DNA from: Gadus chalcogrammus
Lineage: Eukaryota; Chordata; Actinopteri; Gadiformes; Gadidae
Length of the DNA stretch: 64,000 nucleotides
Assembly: GCF_026213295.1 (NCBI RefSeq)
Contig: NC_079426.1
Span: 28,189,102-28,253,101, forward strand
Reading direction: 5' to 3'
The position numbers were made by a program, and so were the translations under genes. Of the stretch, positions 57,778-64,000 are shown in pieces; the first letter of the stretch is position 1; every line of letters starts with the position of its first letter. Below the pieces are notes generated by a model, which saw only the letters and a list, made by a program, of their open reading frames with translations, did not search any database and had not been told where the DNA came from.

Positions 57778-58130
57778 GGGCCTATAAGAATCGGTCATAG
57801 TGATACAAGACTACCGATGGCCGAGTAATGGATGCCTGGGCCAAGAGTGGAACCCAGAGGGATGCCTGGGCCGCGGGTGGAACCCAGAGGGAAAGAGAAG
57901 GGCCTATAAGAATCGGTCATAGTGATACAAGACTACCGATGGCCGAGTAATGGATGCCTGGGCCAAGAGTGGAACCCAGAGGGATGCCTGGGCCGCGGGT
58001 GGAACCCAGAGGGAAAGAGAAGAAAAAAAAAACTAGGCTTGTTGCATGGGGAAGAAAATACCCTCGAGACCCTAAGGCCTATAAGAATCGGTCATAGTGA
58101 TACAAGACTACCGATGGCCAAGTAATGAAT
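57778..58130 (+). repeat. 122-bp tandem repeat in retroviral leader
   Basis: CCTATAAGAATCGGTCATAG starts units at 57781, 57903 and (partial) 58078. Each full unit also has ATGCCTGGGCC with AAGAGTGG or GCGGGTGG twice. The block TACCCTCGAGACC precedes the first and third units. Confidence 0.92.
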
Positions 58131-58235
58131 GTGTATTAAATAATTCTATGTGGTAAGAAGGTTAGAGTCCTTTATCAGGGTTAGAGTCCCTTTGCAGAGG
58201 AAACAGTATGCCTGGGGCACGAGTGACACACAGAG

Positions 58236-58240
58236 AGACA

Positions 58241-58271
<31 letters not shown>

Positions 58272-58350
58272 GCCCAGAGAGAGAGTGACGGAGTGGCTGT
58301 GTGTGTGTGTGTGTAAGAGGCCCAGAGAGAGAGAAAGAAAGAGAACGAGC
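58236..58350 (+). repeat. GT runs with GAGGCCCAGAGAGAG duplication
   Basis: (GT)n at 58241-58266 and 58299-58313, each followed by AAGAGGCCCAGAGAGAGAG. Confidence 0.88.
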
Positions 58351-58487
58351 GTATTTGTGGGCCGGCTAAATATAGAAATAAATCAATCAATGATAACCCG
58401 GCTATGTGTGCAACGCTTGCTTGCTTTGTTATGCTCAACGCTATTTTACCGTGTCTGATGATTGTGGGTGCGGGACACGGAATGAGA

Positions 58488-58680
58488 AGTCTGTTGATAT
58501 GTTTCTGTGTGTGCGTCTGCGGGAGACAGAACGAGAGGTCTGTCGATATGTTTCTGTGTGTGCGTTTAGAGGAGACAGAGTGAGAAAGGCTGTGTGCGTC
58601 TCTGTGCGCGTGTACGCAAGAGGTGATGTTTCTGTGTGTGCGTTTGGAGGAGACAGAATGAGAAAGGTCTGTTTAGGTGT
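58488..58680 (+). repeat. About 50-bp tandem repeats
   Basis: TTTCTGTGTGTGCGT followed by GGAGACAGA and GAGAAAGG/GAGAGG recurs three to four times with variation. Confidence 0.8.
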
Positions 58681-58699
58681 ATGTGTGAGAGGGAGCGAG

Positions 58700-60289
58700 A
58701 GAGATAGCAAGGAGAGATATCAAGGAGAGCTAAAGTCGGAGGACGATCGAGAGGGACCATTTTCCCTCTAGACAGTTGGAGGTAGCGATAGAGTGCGTGT
58801 TTTTCTAACAATGAACGGTTGTTTCAGGACCACGAGAAGGGACTCTGTATGGTTTTCAGGCCCAGAGTGTAATCCCCTTTCCCATATGTGTAGTCCTCCC
58901 ATTTGAGGTCCCCGTCCACCATATTTGAAGTCCTCTACTCCACCTCATGTTGTAGTTCCCCTCCCTAGAATTGTATGGAAGTTAGAACCTGTGAGGGTGT
59001 TTTGGTTCGGCCTGACGAGGCCTGTACCAATTTCGGTGGTCAGCTTCTAGTTTTGTGTATATAGAAATTTGGAAAGGGGGAGCAGTATTAAGTTATATAT
59101 AATAAAGTGAAAAGTTAATTGTGAATGAAGGGACAGAAGGATCTTTTTGTGTGTGAGAGATAGTTATTAGGTCTTGTTCCATGATGGGGAGTTGAGGATG
59201 TTGCATTCCAGGCTTATCTGTTAACGGTCCTAGCTGCTGCTTGACCCTAAGGGGAGTGAGGAAGGGTGAGAGAGAGAGAACACATTTCCCCCCCCATTTG
59301 TCGAGCTACACCATTCAGGCAGTACAGAGAGACACACTAACACACAGTACAGAGAAAGGAAATAGAGTGTGTTCAACTGAAAGCGTGTGGTGGCCATACG
59401 CCATAAAATACCACATATCCAAGGAATGCAGGTAGAGCTCTGTTGAGTTTTCAGGCTTTGATAAATTTGTAGTTCCCTGTCTGCCATGTTTGAAGTTCCT
59501 TGTAGTCTCTGTCCATAGGTTTCACCTGAACAACCCCTCTGCTGGCCGAGAAAAGGAACTACCCATGGTTTCTCTCACACCCAGCCCCCAGAGCACACTC
59601 GCTTTCAAGGCGTTATGGCCGCACCCAACGTGGGAGGGAGACACAGAGAGAGAGAGAGAAGCCACATTCCACCCTTATCTGTTGTCTTGCACCAAACAGC
59701 ACCCCGTACTGAGGAGGGAGAGAGAGCGTGTTCTCCCGAAGGAGGGAGAGAGAAACAGGGAGACACACAGTGGATATTCACATTATGGCTAATTTGTTTT
59801 AGTTTTAGTTTTGTTTTTTGTCTTCCTAGGACAACAGTTATCATTCATGATGATGAACATCGAAGTTCATGAGGAGGTTATAAGGACAATAACGTTGATA
59901 CTTTAATAGGACAACAGTGATGCTAATCTAATGCAATTGGCCTAAGAAGGTGTTGCTATTAACTAAGTGATTCATATTATTTTCACACAGGAAAGAATAA
60001 TTGAATAAATATGGATATGATAAAGATGAGGATAATAATTAAAAAAATATATATAAATAAAGTAAAAACGTAATCTTGATAAACTGTACAAGTAGGACTA
60101 CACCTATTAAAATATGGGGTGTATCTCTTTGGTCAAGGATGACAGGTGGATTGATGCCACATCTGCTGGGAAGGGATCCTACATGCTATGTTGTCAATTT
60201 GGATTCGGAAGTAGTGGGTTTACCTTTCAAATGCCACTACTGCTGCTGCAACACTTTAATAATTTTAACTCTGATAAATGACTTTTTGT
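58700..60289 (+). other. Retroviral internal region without recognisable gag
   Basis: Purine-rich sequence with GAGAGA tracts (59266-59280, 59642-59662, 59720-59730) and a loosely duplicated segment (59240-59400 against 59630-59780). No matrix, capsid or nucleocapsid motif and no protease motif seen. Confidence 0.5.
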
Positions 60290-60720
60290 TTTATAGTTTC
60301 CCTGAGGAGTATTCATTACGCACACACATTTGGCTGCATAGGGCAGTTGGGGCTGAAGACTCTGTCTCCATCCCTCCACTTTGCGATCTATACCACCATA
60401 TGGGTGGGGATTGATTGTATCCCAGGTATGGCATCCTGCAGCGAGCCAGTATGGAAGGCTGGTTAGCCAACGACGGGTAAGATCCCACCTTGACACCCGG
60501 GACGACCTAAGGCAGGCACAGTCACGATTACTTGGCAGAGTCGCTGTGGGCACTGGCTTACTTGATCATGAAGTCACGAGCTGCAACAATGATAGGAAGT
60601 GCCGGGTGGGGTGTAAGGTGGAGGAGGAACAGGGGTCAGATATGTCAGCTCTGGCAGCAGAGGTGGTCTTGGAACGGGGCATGTCGCGTTTTATTTTATT
60701 TTATCTTTGTGGTATAGAAG
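60290..60720 (+). pseudogene. Doubtful Env-like remnant
   Basis: Frames in this stretch contain TRDDLRQAQSRLLGRVAVGTG-type sequence (60498-60562), weakly reminiscent of an Env family found in fish and bird endogenous retroviruses. It lies upstream of the integrase remnant, the wrong side for env, and is interrupted by frame changes. Treat as a suggestion. Confidence 0.3.
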
Positions 60721-60997
60721 CCCACTAACGCATGTACGTTTTTCGGTTTAGTGCATGACTTTGGAACAGCGTGGTTTCAGGCGGCTGATGGTAAACCCAC
60801 CCATATTGGGCTTTGGTTTTCGACATACTGGTTTCGATTTCCCTTCCCAAAAGATTGGCTTTAATTTGCTGATGGTTAAGGTTAGACGTTTCTACGTTGG
60901 TTGCACCAACGGCGTTCTTAGATTTGCTTATCATTTAATGCGCATGGTTTTGACCATTGCGCAAGGGGGGAGGTATTGAGGAGAATTAAAAAAAAAA

Positions 60998-61028
<31 letters not shown>

Positions 61029-61116
61029 TAGAAAACAAGGTTTTTCTTCACCATACTTGCAAACAATGATTGACATCCAGCTAAAATGAGTGTGAAATAT
61101 ATTAAAAAACAACACA

Positions 61117-62080
61117 GTGTTCAACAGATGGGTAGAAGCAGTCCCATCAAAAGACCAAAGTGCGGCTACAGTAATCAAGTTTCGGACTAGAGAAGGCATG
61201 ACAAGGTTTGGAATTCCGTCAGAAATAAGCTCAGACAAAACGTTTATTCAGAGAACACTCAAACAAGTGATTCAACATTTGCATGTCAAATAAAGACTAG
61301 ATTACGCCCCAATCCTCAACCACAAGGTATGGTGGAAAGAGTGAATGGGACGCTCAAGACAATGAATTAACAACATTTGGGCAAGCACTAAATTGAATTG
61401 ATGCACTACCACTGACACTAATGAGTTATCGCATGAAACTAACAGAACGACGCATCTAACCCCGCATGAAATGCTTAACGCCCCGTGCCCACTACATCCG
61501 TCAGTTGACCGTTGCCCATTGACTTTGAATGGGGACGGACGCGCAATGCATTGTGGATCCGTCCGTTCAGTTGGAGCGTTCGCCACCGTCAGAAAGTTGA
61601 AAAATGTTCAACTTTTTCGGCAGCGACGGTTCCGTCATCCAATCAGATCGCGTATGCAAATGTAAGCACTGTGACGCGACTCGGGCTCTGACGATACTGG
61701 AAAGCGGGAAAGCGGGTCATCTTGCCTCGCAACAAGCAGGAAGAAGCGGGAAGAACCCGGCGAACCGATTTGATTGGCTGACGGATGCATCTGCAAAGAC
61801 TACTCCCCCATCCGTCAGCCACGCCTTCCCACGTCCGTTGACTGACGGTGCAGTGGGCACGAGGCGTAAGGGTCGACCCATGCCTTCACTTAACATTCGA
61901 GGGTGCCAAAAGGGACTTCCATTAGAGTAATTAGAAATATAATTAAGGAAAATATGTTTGAACATCTAACTGTTGTACATAAGTTGTAATTCCAGCAAGA
62001 GAAACACAAAGTTCCAGGGCCAGAGGAGGAGCCAGATGCAGACACGCCCGGAGCCGACCAACTACCCAAGGATGATGCAA
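61117..62080 (+). pseudogene. Retroviral integrase remnant, interrupted
   Basis: The core domain starts at 61117 with a Trp-containing strand typical of retroviral and gypsy integrases, then GIPSEISSD (the second catalytic Asp, followed by a changed residue). After a stop and frame changes the GMVERVNGTLK helix with the catalytic Glu (about 61327) appears. C-terminal sequence runs to 61475, is split by the MITE at 61479-61866 and resumes at 61870. The first catalytic Asp and the N-terminal zinc domain are missing. Old, inactive. Confidence 0.78.
61479..61866. mobile_element. Harbinger-type MITE, TAA TSD
   Basis: The ends CGCCCCGTGCCCACT and AGTGGGCACGAGGCG are inverted with one mismatch, and further in GTCAGTTGACCG pairs with CGTTGACTGAC. 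TAA flanks both sides (61476-61478, 61867-61869), the usual Harbinger target. The 388-bp element interrupts the integrase remnant. Confidence 0.9.
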
Positions 62081-62178
62081 TCAGATTTCGGCAGGGTTTG
62101 AATCAGTCCTGTTTTGGTGGTCCACTATTAACAAAAATGTTGATTGTATAAATAGTATATACTATAATCAGCAACGTT

Positions 62179-62397
62179 TTGTCAATTTTTCCACGGATAA
62201 GGTCAAGGGACTATATAGATATAGATATGCTATTGGCAGAGCAAGGAGGGGTGTGTGGGATGATAAAGACGACATGTTGTACTTTTATCCCCAATAACAC
62301 AGCACCGGATGGGTCGGTGGCCAGGGTGCTGGCAGGGTTACAGTCCCTCAGATTAGAGTTGGCAGAGAGCTCCGGCATTAATGACCCCTTCACAGGA
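62179..62397 (+). pseudogene. Retroviral Env transmembrane-subunit fragment
   Basis: A frame with the CX6CC motif (62254-62280), which in gamma-, delta- and alpha-type Env proteins forms the disulfide to the surface subunit, preceded by a Gln/Gly stretch like the immunosuppressive region and followed by a heptad-like and Trp-containing segment. The fusion peptide, membrane anchor and surface subunit are not present. The rest of env has been deleted. Confidence 0.78.
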
Positions 62398-62709
62398 TGG
62401 ATGGAGAGCCCAATGAGCGATGGGCGCTACAGGTGCAGCAGGTGCCATCCAAGCTTACCTGGGGATCGAGAGTTTGGACGAGGGACCACCAGAGGGGCCC
62501 GACCTGATCTGGCTGGAGAACATAGAATAGACCCCCTGCCCCACTGTCCAAGAGCCCCCACGCAATGCAGCGCACCAATACATGAAGATCACCTGACCCC
62601 CCCCCCCCCCTCCCTTCCCCATCCCAGCCACTGCAAGCGGGCCCCACCACCGTATGCTGAAACCCCACCACCACACCCCCCTCCCCCCCCCCCGCCTGTG
62701 ACGTGCTAG
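62398..62709 (+). other. Proline-rich frame with PPPY motif
   Basis: The frame continuing from the Env fragment becomes Pro-rich (C runs at 62597-62610 and 62678-62692) and contains a PPPY motif (62644-62655), a late-domain type sequence usual in retroviral Gag. Whether it is a misplaced gag piece or chance in C-rich DNA cannot be decided. Confidence 0.3.
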
Positions 62710-63002
62710 TAACCTCTCCAGGTGGGCTGCCCCATTCCCGTCCCCGCCAACGGCACCACCCCCCTCCCACCTGATGCACCCACGTCGCCCGGACCAGGGA
62801 TCTGCGTTCCGGTACCAGGGGCTGCGGCCCGTTCCCTTAAGGCTTGAGGGCGCCCCTGGCTGTATTCGCTTCTGTACGCTTCACTGTTTTTAGCCACTCC
62901 CATATCTATGCCCGCGTCTACGCAACCGACGCCGGGAACGCAAATATTGTTGTTTATATCGCTGTCCCACTAGATGGAGCTTGGGGATACACACGGGCGA
63001 GA

Positions 63003-63450
63003 TTCCAGGGGCCTTGATTGCCCGTTTATCAGATGAGGTCCTGAGCGCAGTTGAATAAAAGGGTCTAATGCTCAGGTGGCGCCTTGCGTCCACCTGCCCG
63101 TGATGACGCTCAGGACTATTCCGTGGTTTCTTAGTTGTTCCCGTGCCCCGGGCCTACCCTGAGTACCCCATGCGTGTGATTGCTTATTGTTACACGACCA
63201 GTTAACTCCTCCTCACATCCTTAGTGTTCCAGGGGCCTTGATTGCCCGTTTATCAGATGAGGTCCTGAGCGCAGTTGAATAAAAGGGTCTAATGCTCAGG
63301 TGGCGCCTTGCGTCCACCTGCCCGTGATGACGCTCAGGACTATTCCGTGGTTTCTTAGTTGTTCCCGTGCCCCGGGCCTACCCTGAGTACCCCATGCGTG
63401 TGATTGCTTATTGTTACACGACCAGTTAACTCCTCCTCACATCCTTAGTG
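63003..63450 (+). repeat. 224-bp perfect tandem duplication
   Basis: 63003-63226 and 63227-63450 agree over their whole length. Units begin TTCCAGGGGCCTTGATTGCC and include GTTGAATAAAAGGGTCTAAT. Confidence 0.95.
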
Positions 63451-63959
63451 TGTGGTCATCTAGGGATGGGTTGAGGGGGATTGCCATTCGTTGTGTACCT
63501 CATATCTTTCTGATATTATTATTATTATTTAGGTGTTTCATGGTTACATTTCTTTCCTGTGATTGTTATTGTGTAGTGTTTGTGTGATTGTTGCATTTTT
63601 GTTTATATCGTTATTGTTTACTGTTAGTTTTGTTGTTGCATTTTGTTGTTGTTGTTATGGTTTGGTGTTGGTTTTGTTGTGTATCATCTGCTGCCAGTAT
63701 TGTTGGTATTGTCTGCTCGCGATGTAAGGCCGGGGTGGATGCTACCCCCTAGGTGGGGTGTGTATGGCATACCCATGTCTGAAGCATGGGTAGCGTTTCT
63801 CCCACGTGGTTCCCCATACACCCGGTCCAGCGAGTTGTTTTAGTCCCATGCTCATGGTTGTTTGTTTTTATGGTCATTTGCCTTCTTTCTGTTATTTCTA
63901 ATGGTGTTATGATGGTAGTCCCGTGCTGGAGTCCTATCCCTCGTACCCCAAATGAGTAA

Positions 63960-63979
63960 AAGTCGTCTTGCGACGACTT
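63960..63979 (+). promoter_or_regulatory. Perfect hairpin next to polypurine tract
   Basis: AAGTCGTC, loop TTGC, GACGACTT: an 8-bp stem ending directly before the purine tract. Confidence 0.75.
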
Positions 63980-63989
63980 GAGGGGGATA
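63980..63989 (+). promoter_or_regulatory. Polypurine tract
   Basis: GAGGGGGATA immediately precedes the 3' LTR start at 63990, the site where plus-strand DNA synthesis is primed. Confidence 0.85.
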
Positions 63990-64000
63990 TGTTGGGAAAA
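63990..64000 (+). repeat. 3' LTR, first 11 bases
   Basis: TGTTGGGAAAA equals the first bases of the 5' LTR at 56657; the rest is beyond the window. Confidence 0.85.

Larger units (their letters stand above)
56657..64000 (+). mobile_element. Endogenous retrovirus-like element, partial, defective
   Basis: A 772-bp 5' LTR, primer binding site, about 6.5 kb of internal sequence, polypurine tract and the first 11 bases of a 3' LTR that repeats the 5' LTR start. The internal region has no intact gag, pol or env: only a piece of integrase, a piece of transmembrane Env and a more doubtful Env-like stretch remain, separated by tandem repeats. The copy cannot encode a virus. The right end and target duplication lie outside the window. 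It lies upstream of ugp2, opposite in orientation. Confidence 0.88.

Noticed and set aside
60734..60979. Small gene reading GFGFRHTGFDFPSQKIGFNL
   Set aside because: No motif recognised and it lies within degraded retroviral sequence.

Overview
The window is non-coding-rich vertebrate DNA, almost certainly from a teleost fish. It has spliced exons with GT..AG introns, long CA microsatellites, L2/Rex-type LINE tails, DIRS, Harbinger, hAT, piggyBac and Helitron elements with typical fish termini, and one conserved vertebrate gene. Nothing bacterial, no CRISPR array and no operon is present.

The host gene is ugp2 (UDP-glucose pyrophosphorylase) on the minus strand. Six exons can be placed with matching splice phases: 30154-30172 (start), 29328-29455, 28257-28364, 27265-27450, 9665-9798 and 16-313. 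They encode 291 contiguous codons; the C-terminal part lies beyond the left edge. The introns at 314-9664 and 9799-27264 are enlarged by nested transposons. A second possible gene fragment, one clean but unrecognised exon, lies at 42424-42556 (minus).

Layout. 0.8-5.2 kb: a TTAA-type MITE abutting a decayed piggyBac. 5.6-9.2 kb: a Helitron 3' terminus at the left end of a large inverted-repeat structure holding a hAT element, a palindrome and a THAP-domain element. 11.6-17.3 kb: a 99-bp satellite next to a DIRS element with a nearly intact tyrosine recombinase, whose right terminal repeat carries a hAT MITE. 20.7-22.0 kb: a Harbinger remnant. 22.4-26.8 kb: Harbinger remains and a stack of hAT elements. 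30.5-30.8 kb: a minisatellite just upstream of the ugp2 start. 31.9-37.1 kb: two Helitron 3' ends and two L2-like LINEs, one carrying a 758-bp foldback element. 38.8-41.4 kb: a Harbinger end fused to a LINE with a long open RT frame. 43.3-46.7 kb: a Harbinger/MADF element with a second two-gene Harbinger and a large foldback inside. 47.9-49.8 kb: two LINE fragments. 50.8-54.4 kb: a Harbinger nested in another terminal-inverted-repeat element. 54.5-56.3 kb: two hAT elements. 56.66-64.0 kb: an endogenous retrovirus-like element with a complete 5' LTR, a tRNA-Trp-type primer binding site, scattered pol and env remnants, a polypurine tract and the first 11 bases of the 3' LTR.

The elements do not cooperate as one system. 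The window is best read as a layered insertion record in and upstream of ugp2, in which target-site duplications and paralogous empty sites give the order of events. No clearly novel functional system is supported. The most unusual items are the DIRS internal complementary region with a recombinase that has lost a catalytic Arg, the chimeric LINE/Harbinger reading frame, the mosaic retroviral element and the orphan exon inside a local duplication.
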